Assembly (NCBI RefSeq): GCF_012933555.1
Contig: NZ_JABBPK010000001.1
Coordinates: 2,458,001-2,522,000, forward strand
DNA: 64,000 nt
Source: Niallia alba
GTDB taxonomy: Bacteria; Bacillota; Bacilli; Bacillales; Cytobacillaceae
Direction: 5' to 3'
Part shown: piece by piece, positions 8,529 to 18,900 of the stretch
How positions within the stretch are numbered: the first letter of the stretch is position 1
Layout: each line of letters begins with the position of its first letter
Notes under the pieces: generated by a model
Database searches by the model: none
Seen by the model: only the letters and a program-made list of their open reading frames with translations
What the model was told of the DNA's origin: nothing
Position numbers and translations under genes: made by a program

Positions 8529-8729
8529 TTAAATATTCCATTGTTCTTTTGATGTTTGAAAGTTAGGATAGTCTTTTTTTAGACTTATTTCATTATATTT
8601 ATTTAGTAATACATCCAATTCTTGACTGCATATAATGGCTGAAGAAGATGAAAAACCATGTTTCATAGCAATTTCAATAAGCTCTGTGCGCTTTAATTCG
8701 ATTTGAGTAAGTAATTGCTTTTTTAGCAT
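8529..8729 (-). CDS. Spo0E-like aspartyl-phosphate phosphatase
   Basis: This 66-aa protein has the Spo0E family core SQELD at residues 35-39 within two short predicted helices (LIEIAMKHGF...SQELDVLLNKY). Family members remove the phosphate from Spo0A~P and so delay sporulation. In the helical hairpin the SQELD helix contacts the response regulator. The stop codon sits 22 bp from the edge of repeat R1. It is monocistronic and divergent from ccdA. Which Spo0E paralogue it is cannot be told. Confidence 0.85.
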   Translation of the reverse strand: MLKKQLLTQIELKRTELIEIAMKHGFSSSSAIICSQELDVLLNKYNEISLKKDYPNFQTSKEQWNI

Positions 8730-8946
8730 GGTAATTTTCCTTTCCGTCTATTATTTCTACTTCTAATTGATTACCTGTTCCTAATAAGGATGAAAGGAAT
8801 ATTTAGGTAACGTGATATTTTAGTGTGAAAATTAATTTACTTAATTATATCTATTTTTGGAAGTAAATGCAAAAATATCGTAGAAATACATAAACAGATG
8901 GAACAAGCATATAGATATAGGAAATGGGGAAAAGGAGAGATAAAAA

Positions 8947-9651
8947 GTGGTTGATATAAACTTATTTATTGCTTTGGGTGCCGGTTTTTTAAGCTTTATT
9001 TCTCCATGCTGTTTGCCATTATATCCAGCCTATTTATCTTATATTACTGGAATGTCTATAGGGCAGCTAGAAGAGGATAGATTATTTAAAAATAATAGTT
9101 TTATACATACGATATTATTCCTGTTAGGATTTTCTATTATTTTTATTGCACTTGGATTTGGTTCTACTTATATTGGAACCTATTTTAAATCTTATCATGA
9201 GGAAATTAGAAAGATAGGTTCAATCACGATTGTCTTTTTTGGTCTTATCATTAGTGGTGTTTTAAAACCTAAATGGCTCATGAAAGAATACCGATTTTCA
9301 TTTAAATCTAGACCTACTGGTTATTTAGGCTCTTTGCTAATTGGCTTAAGCTTTGCAGCAGGATGGACACCATGCAATGGACCAATTCTAGCAACAGTCC
9401 TCTCTTTAGCAAGTCTTCACCCAGAAACGAGCTTGCTCTATTTAGGAGGTTACATTCTGGGGTTCGCATTGCCATTTATCCTTCTATCTTTCTTTATCTC
9501 TCATCTGAACAAGTTAAAGAAGTATAGTGTTCATTTTATGAAATTTGGGGGCTACTGTATGATTGCCATGGGATTCCTGTTATATATAGATGGGATGAAA
9601 TGGTTCACACGAGTCATTTCGCCAATTTTTGGTGATTTTCAAGGTTTTTAA
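8947..9651 (+). CDS. ccdA: CcdA thiol-disulfide transport protein (cytochrome c biogenesis)
   Basis: Membrane protein of 234 aa with six predicted helices. It passes electrons from cytoplasmic thioredoxin to extracytoplasmic thiol proteins, needed for cytochrome c maturation and in Bacillus also for spore cortex formation. The redox cysteines are in SPCCLPLYPAY (C21 or C22) and GWTPCNGP (C143). An extra Cys right after the first one is slightly unusual, since many homologues have PCV. GTG 8947 is preceded by AAGGAGA. It is followed by ccdB and ccdC in the order known from B. subtilis. Confidence 0.95.
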   Translation: MVDINLFIALGAGFLSFISPCCLPLYPAYLSYITGMSIGQLEEDRLFKNNSFIHTILFLLGFSIIFIALGFGSTYIGTYFKSYHEEIRKIGSITIVFFGLIISGVLKPKWLMKEYRFSFKSRPTGYLGSLLIGLSFAAGWTPCNGPILATVLSLASLHPETSLLYLGGYILGFALPFILLSFFISHLNKLKKYSVHFMKFGGYCMIAMGFLLYIDGMKWFTRVISPIFGDFQGF

Positions 9652-9857
9652 TCCATTCAGCTTGCTGTATAATAGGAATTAAGAGGGTAAGGAGGATTTT
9701 TTGAAATAGAGTGATTTAAGTTACCTACATACCATGATTTGTCAACTTATGTGACAAAATAGATTGAAATTATCAAAAAGATTCGCTATATTGGATAAGT
9801 ATTATGAAATATATATTACTATTAGAGATTGTTTTTTGGTGTTGAGGAGGAAGTACG

Positions 9858-10217
9858 ATGGCTCGAATATTGATTGTGGATGATGCAAAATTTATGAGAA
9901 TGACACTCTCAAATATATTAACTAGATCAAATCATGAAGTAGTTGGTGAGGGTGAAAATGGCAAGGAAGCAGTAAGATTGTATCGTGAATTGGATCCGGA
10001 TTTGGTCACAATGGATATTACAATGCCAGAGATGAGCGGATTAGACGCTGTCAAAGAAATAAAGAAGGAATTCCCGCAGGCGAAAATTATCATGTGTTCT
10101 GCAATGGGGCAACAAAAAATGGTAGTCGAAGCAATTGAAGCTGGTGCTAAGGATTTTATTGTGAAGCCTTTTGATGATACAAGAGTTTTAGATGCAATAA
10201 ATCGGGTGTTAAGATAA
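9858..10217 (+). CDS. ccdB: CheY-like single-domain response regulator (YneI/CcdB)
   Basis: This 119-aa protein is a receiver domain only. The acidic pocket is VDDAKF (D8, D9), the phospho-acceptor is D53 in VTMDITMPEM, and the switch Lys is in FIVKPF. It closely resembles CheY, but its place between ccdA and ccdC matches B. subtilis yneI (ccdB). The kinase and output are not known. AGGAGGAAG sits just ahead of ATG 9858. A 206-bp gap and a following terminator suggest it is also transcribed on its own. Confidence 0.85.
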   Translation: MARILIVDDAKFMRMTLSNILTRSNHEVVGEGENGKEAVRLYRELDPDLVTMDITMPEMSGLDAVKEIKKEFPQAKIIMCSAMGQQKMVVEAIEAGAKDFIVKPFDDTRVLDAINRVLR

Positions 10218-10230
10218 CTAACGAAATGCA

Positions 10231-10265
10231 AAAAGGATATGATTCGAGTCGTATCCGTTTTTTTT
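10231..10265 (+). terminator. Terminator after ccdB
   Basis: GGATATGA/TCGTATCC stem followed by a run of eight T. It would limit read-through into ccdC. Confidence 0.7.
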
Positions 10266-10390
10266 ATCTCTAATCCCTATGTTTAACTAGTTGATAAAGA
10301 TAGATAAAAAATAGACAGGTTAGTAATCTTGATGGTAAGATTAAATGTATTGTAATGGAATTGATAAAAGGTAAGTAAAGGGGTTTTTCT

Positions 10391-10864
10391 ATGACTTCTG
10401 TCATAATTTCAACAGTTATTGCAGTGTTTATGGGTGTCTTTTTTACGGTTATGAGAATGAAAGCGGCTACGAAGCCCGTTTCACCTAAAAAAATTATTCT
10501 CCCACCATTTTTTATGAGTACTGGTGCTTTAATGTTTGTCTTTCCTTATTTTCGAATTACCGGACAGGAAATACTAGAAGCGGCTATTGCTGGTATCATA
10601 TTTTCATTTTTGTTAATTAAAACAACAAAATTTGAAATCAAAGAAAATGATATCTATTTAATTAATTCAAAAGTTTTTATCTATATATTATTTGGACTGT
10701 TAGCAATTAGAATTGTTGCTAAATTTATATTAAGCAGTTCAATCGATGTTGGCCCATTAGGTGGCATGTTCTGGATGCTAGCTTTCTGTATGATTGTTCC
10801 ATGGCGAATTGCCATGTATATCAATTACAAGAAATTAGCAAAGAATTTAAGTCCGACAAATTAA
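10391..10864 (+). CDS. ccdC: CcdC family membrane protein (YneJ, DUF1453)
   Basis: This 157-aa protein has four or five hydrophobic segments and matches the CcdC/YneJ type. Family identity rests on the N-terminal helix, the basic PVSPKKIILPPFFMSTG loop and the ccdA-ccdB-ccdC order. The biochemical role is unknown; in B. subtilis it is not needed for cytochrome c synthesis. ATG 10391 has AAGGGG close upstream. A terminator follows. Confidence 0.85.
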   Translation: MTSVIISTVIAVFMGVFFTVMRMKAATKPVSPKKIILPPFFMSTGALMFVFPYFRITGQEILEAAIAGIIFSFLLIKTTKFEIKENDIYLINSKVFIYILFGLLAIRIVAKFILSSSIDVGPLGGMFWMLAFCMIVPWRIAMYINYKKLAKNLSPTN

Positions 10865-10878
10865 TAATATATTTAATC

Positions 10879-10920
10879 AAACTAGCTGGTTTAGAAAGAA
10901 ATCTAGCTAGTTTTTGTTTT
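10879..10920 (+). terminator. Terminator after ccdC
   Basis: AACTAGCT / AGCTAGTT stem followed by TTTTTGTTTT, beginning 15 bp after the ccdC stop. Confidence 0.75.
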
Positions 10921-11098
10921 GAAAGCATAAAATTATTTCCTATATAGTATCCAACATATTGGTAATATTTAAGGAGAGAAAAGATTTTTTACAGAAAATT
11001 CACTAGTCATAAAGTCTTATTTACTTGTATAATAGAAGAATCTATAAAATGGATGTAACTTCTATAAGTGTTAAATGGATGGGAGAAGGGAGATTGAA

Positions 11099-12787
11099 AT
11101 GAGATTTACGATTACGAAAAAGTTGGGGTTAGGATTTCTTTTAGTTATTATATGTATTTTACTAATTACTACTCTCTCCAATACACAAATTGCTAAGGTC
11201 GATAAAAACTATTCAAGTGTCATTGATCAACAGGTAAATAAGGTTATCATCTTGAAAAACATGAAAATAAACATGCTTCTTCAATCAGATGGAATAAATG
11301 GTTATTTGCTTACAGGAGAAACTTCTTATCTAACAAATTATGATGGTAGTTCTAAACGACTAGTAAATGATTTTAATACACTAAGTAATATGGATAATGA
11401 TACTACAAGCAAAGAACTTATTGAGAGTATCCAAAAGCTTCAAGCAGATTTTTTAGTTCTTGGTGATAAGGCAGTGCAGGAAAAGATTTTAGAAAATGAA
11501 GAAAATTATCTCGATTTGATTACTCAGTCTAATGACATTCGGACAGAGTTTAGTAATGAAACAGATCAATTAATTAAATACGAAGAAACTAAAATGAGTG
11601 AAATAAGAGACAAAGTAGCTAGTGAAACAAAGGTTTATATTAATATTGTGATTGGATTAAGTGCATTCGCTATATTATCGGCGATTCTTATTGCTGTTTG
11701 GATTAGTAAAACAATCGCAAGAGGGATGAAGGAATCTTCTTCTATCATAAAAAAAGTAAGTGCAGGTGACTTAACAAAACAAGAAGTAAAAGGGAAAAGA
11801 AAAGATGAATTTGGAGAAATGGTAAGTTCACTGGCTAAGATGAATGATGAACTGGCGGATATCATTCAAGAAGTAAGAGAGACAGCCAATACGGTAAGTT
11901 TAAGCAGTGAGGAAATGGAAAACAGTGCAAAACAAACAGCTGTAGTTGCGGAACAAGTTTCAAGTATTTCCGAGAAATCGGTTGTACAGGTGGAGAGCCA
12001 AATGAACCAATTCCAAGTTGCTGTTCAAAATTATGATCTTATGAATAAAAGCATGGAGGAAATCACAGAGCGCAGTATTGCCATGAAAACAAAAATGTCA
12101 GAGGCAATGCGAAAAGCTCAAGATGGCAATCGTTCTATTGATGATGTTGTAGATAAAATGAAGGACATTAGTCATTCTGTTGTGGATTCATCAGAAATTA
12201 TAAAATTGCTGGAACATAAATCTGCAGAAATTAGGCAAATTGCAGAATTAATAACAACAGTGGCAGAGCAGACAAATCTTTTGGCATTAAATGCGGCAAT
12301 TGAAGCTGCAAGAGCAGGAGAACATGGAAAAGGATTTTCTGTAGTTGCCGATGAGGTTAGGAAATTGGCGGAAGAGAGCAGTAATTCTGCAAACTTAATT
12401 CAAAATGTTACAGATAGCATTCAGAAGGAAATAGGCCTTGCTGTTGATGGTATGAATAAAACAAGTACAATTGTAAATGAAGGCTTAGAAGGAACGGAAA
12501 AAACGAATATTGCTTTTACAGAGATTTTGCAGTCTATTTCTAATGTATCGGATAATGTTGAAGAAGTAACGAAGGAAATAGAAGACTTATCAACGAATAG
12601 TAAAGAAATGAAAAAAATTATGGAAAGTGTTTATAAAATATCTTCGGAGAGTATTTCTTATACACAAGAAACATCTGCTGCAACCGAAGAACAACTTGCA
12701 TCGATGACAGAAATGACAGATTCTGCTAAAAAGCTTTCGGATATTGCTTCTAGTTTACAAAAGACAGTATCCCATTTTAAACTATAA
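11099..12787 (+). CDS. Methyl-accepting chemotaxis protein
   Basis: This 562-aa chemoreceptor has an N-terminal transmembrane helix, an extracellular four-helix-type sensor of about 150 aa, a second helix near residues 180-202, a HAMP domain ([13 protein letters not shown]...GDLTK), and a long coiled-coil signalling domain. The CheA/CheW-binding tip is recognisable as [24 protein letters not shown]. The ligand is not predictable. I moved the start to ATG 11099, which follows GAAGGGAGA. No canonical sigma-D promoter was seen upstream; TATAAT at 11035-11040 is a possible -10. It is monocistronic with a terminator after it. Confidence 0.93.
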   Translation: MRFTITKKLGLGFLLVIICILLITTLSNTQIAKVDKNYSSVIDQQVNKVIILKNMKINMLLQSDGINGYLLTGETSYLTNYDGSSKRLVNDFNTLSNMDNDTTSKELIESIQKLQADFLVLGDKAVQEKILENEENYLDLITQSNDIRTEFSNETDQLIKYEETKMSEIRDKVASETKVYINIVIGLSAFAILSAILIAVWISKTIARGMKESSSIIKKVSAGDLTKQEVKGKRKDEFGEMVSSLAKMNDELADIIQEVRETANTVSLSSEEMENSAKQTAVVAEQVSSISEKSVVQVESQMNQFQVAVQNYDLMNKSMEEITERSIAMKTKMSEAMRKAQDGNRSIDDVVDKMKDISHSVVDSSEIIKLLEHKSAEIRQIAELITTVAEQTNLLALNAAIEAARAGEHGKGFSVVADEVRKLAEESSNSANLIQNVTDSIQKEIGLAVDGMNKTSTIVNEGLEGTEKTNIAFTEILQSISNVSDNVEEVTKEIEDLSTNSKEMKKIMESVYKISSESISYTQETSAATEEQLASMTEMTDSAKKLSDIASSLQKTVSHFKL

Positions 12788-12800
12788 TTAGACATAACTA

Positions 12801-12848
12801 AAAGAGTCACCATTCATTTTACGTACAAAATGAATGGTGACTCTTTTT
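12801..12848. terminator. Bidirectional terminator
   Basis: AAAGAGTCACCATTCATTTT pairs with its complement across an ACGTAC-centred loop, with A-rich and T-rich flanks. It serves the chemoreceptor and the convergent holin-like gene. Confidence 0.85.
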
Positions 12849-12900
12849 CACCTCGTATTTGCCATAACATACACTTATCCTACTCCTATTATATGGGAAA

Positions 12901-13164
12901 TTATTTCGATTTATCTTTTTGAATAGTTTGTTTTGCAAGTTGGTGTCCAAAGACAGATACACCTGCTGCAATGATTCCATTTGTTATAGCTTCAAATGTG
13001 AATCCATAGGCAAAAGTTGCTAATACACTAGAAGCTAGGAGAAGAATCCAAATGATGGACCAATCAGGGATAATTGGCGTTTGTTTCAGCGCATAGCCAA
13101 TAACCCAGAGAACGGGTACCAATATATAATAATGACCAAGTAAAAAAGATTGTAACCATTCCAA
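12901..13164 (-). CDS. Holin-like small membrane protein (phage holin superfamily)
   Basis: This 87-aa protein has two or three hydrophobic segments and a basic tail (AKQTIQKDKSK). The layout and the GYALKQTP...PDWSIIWILL region match the phage holin family found in Bacillus prophages and PBSX-type elements (PF16079-like). No endolysin or other phage gene is beside it, so it may be a domesticated membrane protein. It is divergent from the DUF1659 gene. A ribosome site (GGAGGG) precedes the start. Confidence 0.75.
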   Translation of the reverse strand: MEWLQSFLLGHYYILVPVLWVIGYALKQTPIIPDWSIIWILLLASSVLATFAYGFTFEAITNGIIAAGVSVFGHQLAKQTIQKDKSK

Positions 13165-13353
13165 AGCATCTTTCCCTCCTTTAATGCTATATTGCTAGCA
13201 TATGTGAAAGCAGGAAATATGATTGTTTTTATAACCATTGCCCCCTAAAAATTCCTTGAACCATTATAATAAAAAATCCCCGACTTTCTTTCGACGAAAA
13301 CTGTCCTTTTTTCTTTGTTTGGCCTATTTAAAAGGTGATAGGAGGTGAGGCAG

Positions 13354-13575
13354 ATGGCACAAGTTCATTGGAATGAATCTAGTTTGAAGCTGATGTTTCT
13401 GAATGGTATTAAAGAAAACGGAGATCCAAATCTTGTTACAAAAACGTTTCGAAATGTAAATGAAACGGCAACTCCAGAACAAATCTTAGCTGTAGCTCAG
13501 GGACTAGCATCATTAGTAACCTATTCTTTGTATTCTGTTGAAAGAAATGACACATCAGAAATTATCGAAGGTTAA
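13354..13575 (+). CDS. DUF1659 family protein
   Basis: This 73-aa protein belongs to DUF1659, short proteins of unknown role in Bacillaceae. ATG 13354 was preferred because GGAGGTGA lies 5-13 nt upstream; the in-frame GTG at 13345 overlaps that ribosome site. The TPEQILAVAQGLASL segment is typical. It is the first gene of a three-gene set with DUF2922 and YvrJ, a conserved arrangement in the family. A structural or coat-related role has been suggested by context only. Confidence 0.85.
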   Translation: MAQVHWNESSLKLMFLNGIKENGDPNLVTKTFRNVNETATPEQILAVAQGLASLVTYSLYSVERNDTSEIIEG

Positions 13576-13640
13576 TTAGTACCACAGCAAGGGAGATTAC
13601 TATTGTTTCACTATTAAAATAGAAGAAAGGAGAATTTTGA

Positions 13641-13856
13641 ATGGCAAAAACATTAGAATTAACTTTTGAAACAAATAATGGGAAGTCGTCAAAGCTATCC
13701 CTTGAAAGTCCTATAGAACCAGTTAATTCAGAACAAGTATTAACAGTTATGCAAAGTATTATAGCCGCTAATGTTTTTACGTCCAATAATGGAGAATTAG
13801 CAGCCGTCAAAGGGATACGTTTGGTTGAAAGAAATGTCACTGATTATGAAATCTAA
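13641..13856 (+). CDS. DUF2922 family protein
   Basis: 71 aa, DUF2922. The motif pattern (ELTFETNNGKSSKLSLESP...VMQSIIAANVF) is a compact beta-rich fold ending in a helix that resembles the C-terminal half of DUF1659 proteins. AAAGGAG precedes the ATG. It lies 65 bp after the DUF1659 gene and is probably cotranscribed. Function unknown. Confidence 0.85.
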   Translation: MAKTLELTFETNNGKSSKLSLESPIEPVNSEQVLTVMQSIIAANVFTSNNGELAAVKGIRLVERNVTDYEI

Positions 13857-13951
13857 GAAATAATGGAGGATTATTACTATGGGGCTAATAACAAAGTAAT
13901 ACTATTAGTCCCAAGTAATAGGGTAGAGAGTTTCCATAGGAGGCGTGTAGA

Positions 13952-14089
13952 ATGGAGGAATTAATTTCATTTATCAGCCAAGTTGGTTTTCCTATCGTTA
14001 TCAGCTTCTACTTGCTGAACCGGATTGAAACTAAATTGGACATAATGATTAGCTCGATTCAAAGTTTACCTGAATTAATCAAAAAATAG
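13952..14089 (+). CDS. yvrJ: YvrJ family small membrane protein
   Basis: A 45-codon gene: one hydrophobic helix (FPIVISFYLLNRIE), then a short amphipathic stretch KLDIMISSIQSL. This matches the YvrJ family. AGGAGG ends about 10 nt before the ATG at 13952. It follows DUF1659 and DUF2922, its usual partners. Function unknown; it is likely anchored in the membrane by the N-terminal helix. Confidence 0.8.
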   Translation: MEELISFISQVGFPIVISFYLLNRIETKLDIMISSIQSLPELIKK

Positions 14090-14147
14090 AAATCTCTTTT
14101 ATTAAGACTAGTAATTAAAATTATCAAAAAAATGAAAGGGTTTTCTA

Positions 14148-14319
14148 TTGACAATAATAGTTAAAAATGTTAAATTTACATTAACCGTTATTAACGTATC
14201 TAGTATTTTATTTATTCGATTTGTTACTGCAAATGAGAGATTAATAGCCCAATGCTTATGCGTGAAAATGGTAATTTAAAGATGAAGCTAGCAAAGCTTT
14301 TTTAGGAGGATTTTTTTAC
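14148..14319 (+). promoter_or_regulatory. Promoter and cold-shock 5' leader of csp
   Basis: TTGACA (14148-14153), a 17-bp spacer and TAAATT (14171-14176) form a promoter. The -10 lies inside a near palindrome AATGTTAAATTTACATT (14166-14182). The leader would be about 135 nt, the long type typical of cold-shock genes, where it changes fold with temperature. AGGAGG sits at 14305-14310 before the ATG. Confidence 0.55.
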
Positions 14320-14520
14320 ATGAAAAACGGTAAAGTAAAATGGTTTAACGCAGAAAAAGGTTTTGGATTTATTGAAGCTGAAGATGGAAATGATGTATTT
14401 GTACACTATTCAGCGATTCAAGTGGAAGGCTTTAAATCTTTAGAAGAAGGCCAAGGCGTTTCATTTGAAGTAGTAGAAGGTGCACGTGGCCCACAAGCTG
14501 CTAACGTTACTAAAATATAA
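14320..14520 (+). CDS. Cold-shock protein, CspB type
   Basis: This 66-aa OB-fold protein has both RNA-binding motifs: KGFGFIE (RNP1) and VFVHYSAI (RNP2). Such proteins bind single-stranded RNA and DNA and keep messages unfolded at low temperature. Length and sequence match the CspB/CspC/CspD group; which one cannot be decided. A long leader and a terminator on each side make it a single-gene unit. Confidence 0.95.
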   Translation: MKNGKVKWFNAEKGFGFIEAEDGNDVFVHYSAIQVEGFKSLEEGQGVSFEVVEGARGPQAANVTKI

Positions 14521-14540
14521 TAATAACAATTCCTTATATA

Positions 14541-14575
14541 AAAAAGGTCAGGCCCAAAAAGGGTCTGACCTTTTT
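14541..14575 (+). terminator. Terminator after csp
   Basis: AAAAAGGTCAG(G)CCC / GGG(T)CTGACCTTTTT, a GC-rich stem with a T run. Confidence 0.9.
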
Positions 14576-14771
14576 CTATTTGATCCACAGATTACCACAT
14601 TCGTTATCTGAAAATATGCATTTCCTTCCTTGATAGAAATAATTGGCTAACTTCCCCTCCTATTCCTCCTATTTTAAATTGTTTGCTATAATAGTAGAAT
14701 ATATTATTTAATTGGAAAAAATTATTATACGAATATCATTCTTTTTTTTCATAAACATAGAGGTGAAAATA

Positions 14772-15917
14772 GTGAAATTTATTCATACAGCAGATTGGCA
14801 TTTAGGAAAATTAGTTCATGGATTATACATGACAGAGGATCAACGATTTATGCTTCAACAATTTATGGAGCTAGTAGAAAAGGAAAAGCCTGATGCTGTC
14901 ATTATAGCAGGTGACTTATACGATCGCTCCATTCCGCCAACTGATGCAGTTAATTTACTTGATGATGTTTTATATTTTATCAATGTGGAATTAAATACAC
15001 CGATTCTTGCTATCTCAGGAAATCACGATAGCGCAGAGCGGTTATCTTTTGGTAGCTCATGGTATCAGAAAAATCGCTTTTATTTAAATGGAAAAATCGA
15101 AAACAGTTTTACTCCCGTTTCATTGGGTGGAGTGAATTTTTACTTAGTACCGTACTGCGAACCAGTTGTAGTACGAAAATTATTAGCGGATGATACGATA
15201 CTTAATCATCATGAAGCAATGAAAGCGATAATTGGAAAGATTGAAGATAATTTAAATACAAATGAACCGAATGTGCTGATTGGTCATAGTTTTGTACTTG
15301 GTGGTAAAACAACAGATTCCGAGAGAAGTTTATCTGTAGGGGGATCAGGTTGTGTTGGTGCGGAACTATTTGCTCCATTCTCTTATACTGCGCTTGGGCA
15401 TTTGCATAGTCCAAATGCTATTCATCATGAAACTGTAAAGTATTCTGGCTCGTTAATGAAATATTCTTTTTCGGAAGCAAAACAAAATAAATCTGTATCT
15501 ATTATAGAAATAGATGAAAAAGGAAGTTTCACGCAAAAGTATCATGCACTTACTCCGCAAAAAGATATGCGAGAGCTAGAGGGACATTTAGAAGAATTAT
15601 TAGATGTTGCTTATTATCAGCATCAAAAAGTGGATGATTATTTAAAAATTACATTGCTTGATGAAGGGGCGATTTTAGATCCCATTCAAAAATTGCGTCA
15701 AGTGTATCCTAATGTTCTGCACTTAGAACGAAAAATAGAAAATAGAGATCGTAAAGAAAAGTCGCTGCTACAGGTACAAAAAGATGCTCAGAAAAATGAA
15801 CTGGAGTTATTTGCATCATTCTATGAAGAAATGACAACAGCTTCTTTTACGGAGGAGAAAAAAGACTGGATGGAAAGTGTTATTAACAAAGTTCTAAGAG
15901 CGGAGGGTGCTAAATGA
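14772..15917 (+). CDS. sbcD: Exonuclease subunit SbcD (Mre11 family)
   Basis: 381 aa nuclease subunit of the SbcCD complex, which opens hairpins and trims protein-blocked DNA ends. The calcineurin-like metal motifs are all present: HTADWHLG, GDLYD, SGNHD, IGHSFV and LGHLH. GTG 14772 was chosen because AGAGGTGAAAA lies just upstream and the alignment with SbcD begins at KFIHTADWH; the longer frame adds a hydrophobic stretch not expected in the family. It overlaps sbcC by 4 bp (ATGA), indicating coupled translation. Confidence 0.95.
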   Translation: MKFIHTADWHLGKLVHGLYMTEDQRFMLQQFMELVEKEKPDAVIIAGDLYDRSIPPTDAVNLLDDVLYFINVELNTPILAISGNHDSAERLSFGSSWYQKNRFYLNGKIENSFTPVSLGGVNFYLVPYCEPVVVRKLLADDTILNHHEAMKAIIGKIEDNLNTNEPNVLIGHSFVLGGKTTDSERSLSVGGSGCVGAELFAPFSYTALGHLHSPNAIHHETVKYSGSLMKYSFSEAKQNKSVSIIEIDEKGSFTQKYHALTPQKDMRELEGHLEELLDVAYYQHQKVDDYLKITLLDEGAILDPIQKLRQVYPNVLHLERKIENRDRKEKSLLQVQKDAQKNELELFASFYEEMTTASFTEEKKDWMESVINKVLRAEGAK

Positions 15918-18900
15918 GACCTTTAAAACTTACGATGCAGGCATTTGGCCCTTATGCTCATAAGGAAGTAATTGATTTTACTGTTTTAGGAAATCGAACG
16001 ATGTTTGTCATTTCAGGGAAAACTGGTTCCGGGAAAACAACTATTTTTGACGGGATAAGCTATGCCATTTATGGGAAAGCAAGCGGAGAAGACCGAAATG
16101 GGCCAGAATTACGCAGTCAGTTTGCTGATGATTCTTTGCTAACAGAAGTTAGTTTTGAATTTAAACTAAAAGAAAAACGATTTTTAATCACACGCTCTCC
16201 TCAGCAAGAGAAGAAGAAGGCGAGGGGAGAAGGGTTTACTACAATTGGAGCAAAAGCCGAGCTATTTACGTTTAATGAAGATGGAGAGGAGTTACTAGTT
16301 GCCTCTTCCATTCGTGATGTGGACGAAAAAGTAAAAGAAATAATGCAGATTGACAGTAATCAGTTTCGGCAAATACTGATGATTCCACAAGGGGAATTTC
16401 GCAAATTACTGACTTCAGATAGCAAAGAAAAAGAAAATATCTTGCAGCGGTTATTTCATACCGAAATGTATAAGCGCATAGAAGATAAATTAAGGGACCA
16501 AGCACAGGGGCTAAAAAAAGATGTTGAGCAAAAGGTTTTGCTGCGCAATAATGCCTTATCTAAAATAGATGCTGTTTTCCAAGATGACTTAATAGCTTTG
16601 ATGGAAGCAGGAAGTGACAACGATGTGGCAATTCTTCCTCTATTAGAACAAGAAATAGGACTAATGGGAGAAGAAGTAAATAAATTACAAACGATGCTTG
16701 ATCAAAAAAATAAAGAACGAGATGTTATTAGACAGCATTTATATGAAGCTGAATTAATTATAAAACAAATGAAGCTAAAAGAAGAGCTTTCCATACGTTT
16801 AAAAGAATTGGATGAACAAAAAAAGGATTATTCCAAAATAGAAAAGAAAATAGAGTTGGCTCAAAAAGCAGCTCTTCTAGCCCAGCAAGAAGAAATTTGC
16901 CACCATTTAAAAAAACAAATCGATGGTAAGCAGGTAGAAGAAAAGACCATTCGATCCTCGTTAGAAAATATTCAGGCAAAACTTGTCAAAGCAGAACAGC
17001 TATATACCCAGGAATTAGCGAGGGATGAGGAACGCAAACATTTGGCTAATTATCTTGCTGATTTAAAAAATATGGAAAAGGATGTCCTGCAATACGCAGA
17101 AGTCGAAGGGCAACTTTTAAAATTAAAAAGAGACATGGAAAACCTTGCTTCTAAACAAGGAATACTCCAAGTACAGCGAAAAGAGAAAGAGTCTACGATT
17201 CAAAGATATAAAGAACGGATCAAACAATTAGACAGCATGAAAGAATTGCTGGTTAGTAATAAAGATAAAATTCGCAATCTGCAATCTATATTAGAACGTA
17301 TTAATGACTATTTAGAAGTGTCCCAGCGTGTAATAAAACGTAAGGCTGATGCAGATTCGAAGGAAAAACAGCTAGAAATTATCGTAAGAAGATTTGAAGA
17401 TGCAAAAGCATTAGTAGAAGAGCTAGAGAATAAATGGCTTACTAATCAATCATATATTTTAGCAAGGACTTTAAAGGTGGATGAAGCTTGTCCAGTATGT
17501 GGGAGCGTACATCACCCTAACCCTGCAACAACTATTACACAGCATCAAGATATCTCTGAAGAAGACCGAAAAAGCGCGAAAAATGATTTGTCAGCAATAG
17601 AAAAGGAAAAAATGAAAACTGAAACGGCTTGGGTAGAAGCAAATACCCAATGGAAATTGCTAAATGAAGATGCGCAAATGAAGCTGCAAAAAGTTGTAGA
17701 TATTTATCCTTCCTTTATAGTGGAGGATGGAGAAATAGTAGCCAATACAATCCAAAACGAGCTCCAGGATATCAGCCTTGAACAAAGGAAATTAGTGGAA
17801 CAAACAGCGGAAATGGAAAAAATGAAGCAATCTTTATTAGAGGTGGAAGATCAACATCAAGATGTACAAGCACAGCTTGAGAAAATAGCAGGAGAAATCC
17901 AAGAAACTACCATTCAATATACAGAGCAAAACACAATGCTAAAAAATATGAAAAATACAATTCCTACCGATTTACGGGAAATATCTCAGTATAAAAAAAT
18001 GTGTAAGGACACCTCGTTACAATTAGAGAAATTGGAGGCACAATTTGTAAAAGCGCAGGAAAAGGTTCAGCGCACAAAAGAAGACTGGCAAAAAGAGTCG
18101 GTTCGATTAGAAAGTATTGAAAAACAGATAATACAGTTATCCGAAAATTTACAGGCGGAAAGAGAGATTTTCTTAAACAGAATGACACAACAAGGTTTTG
18201 CAACGTATCGCTCTTATGCGGAAAGTAAAGTACCTGATAAAGAAGTGGAACAGCTGAAAGCAGCGGTACAGTCTTATCGCGAAGAGTGTCGTTCCGTTTC
18301 TGATCGATTAAAAGATTTGGAAGAGGCGCTTAAAGATATAACCGTACCAAATATGGATGAGTTACAAAACAAGTTAACCATAATAGTGGAAGAAGTAAAT
18401 AAATTTCAGCAAGAACATACGAATATGCTAATAAAACAAAAAGACAATAAAGCGATATATAATCAAGTTGTACAAATAAATCAACAGGTAAAAGAACTAG
18501 AAAATCAATATAATCTAGTTGGCCATTTATCCGATATAGCAAGAGGTCAAAATGCGCAGCGAATTACATTTGAACGTTATGTATTGGCATCTTTCTTAGA
18601 TGAAATATTGCTGCAGGCGAACAGTAGACTTAATAAAATGACAAGTGGCCGCTATCAGCTTGTCCGAAAGAGTGATCGCTCAAAAGGAAATGTCCAAAGT
18701 GGCTTAGAATTACTTGTATTTGATCAGTACACAGGCCAAGAAAGACATGTTAAAACTTTGTCAGGTGGGGAAAGTTTTAAGGCAGCATTATCGTTGGCTT
18801 TAGGACTTTGTGATGTCGTGCAAAATTTTGCCGGGGGAATTTCACTTGAAACAATGTTTATCGATGAAGGATTTGGCACACTAGATCCGGAATCATTGGA

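Noticed and set aside
12901-13164. Evidence for a prophage
   Set aside because: A single holin-like gene without integrase, endolysin or structural genes does not make a prophage.
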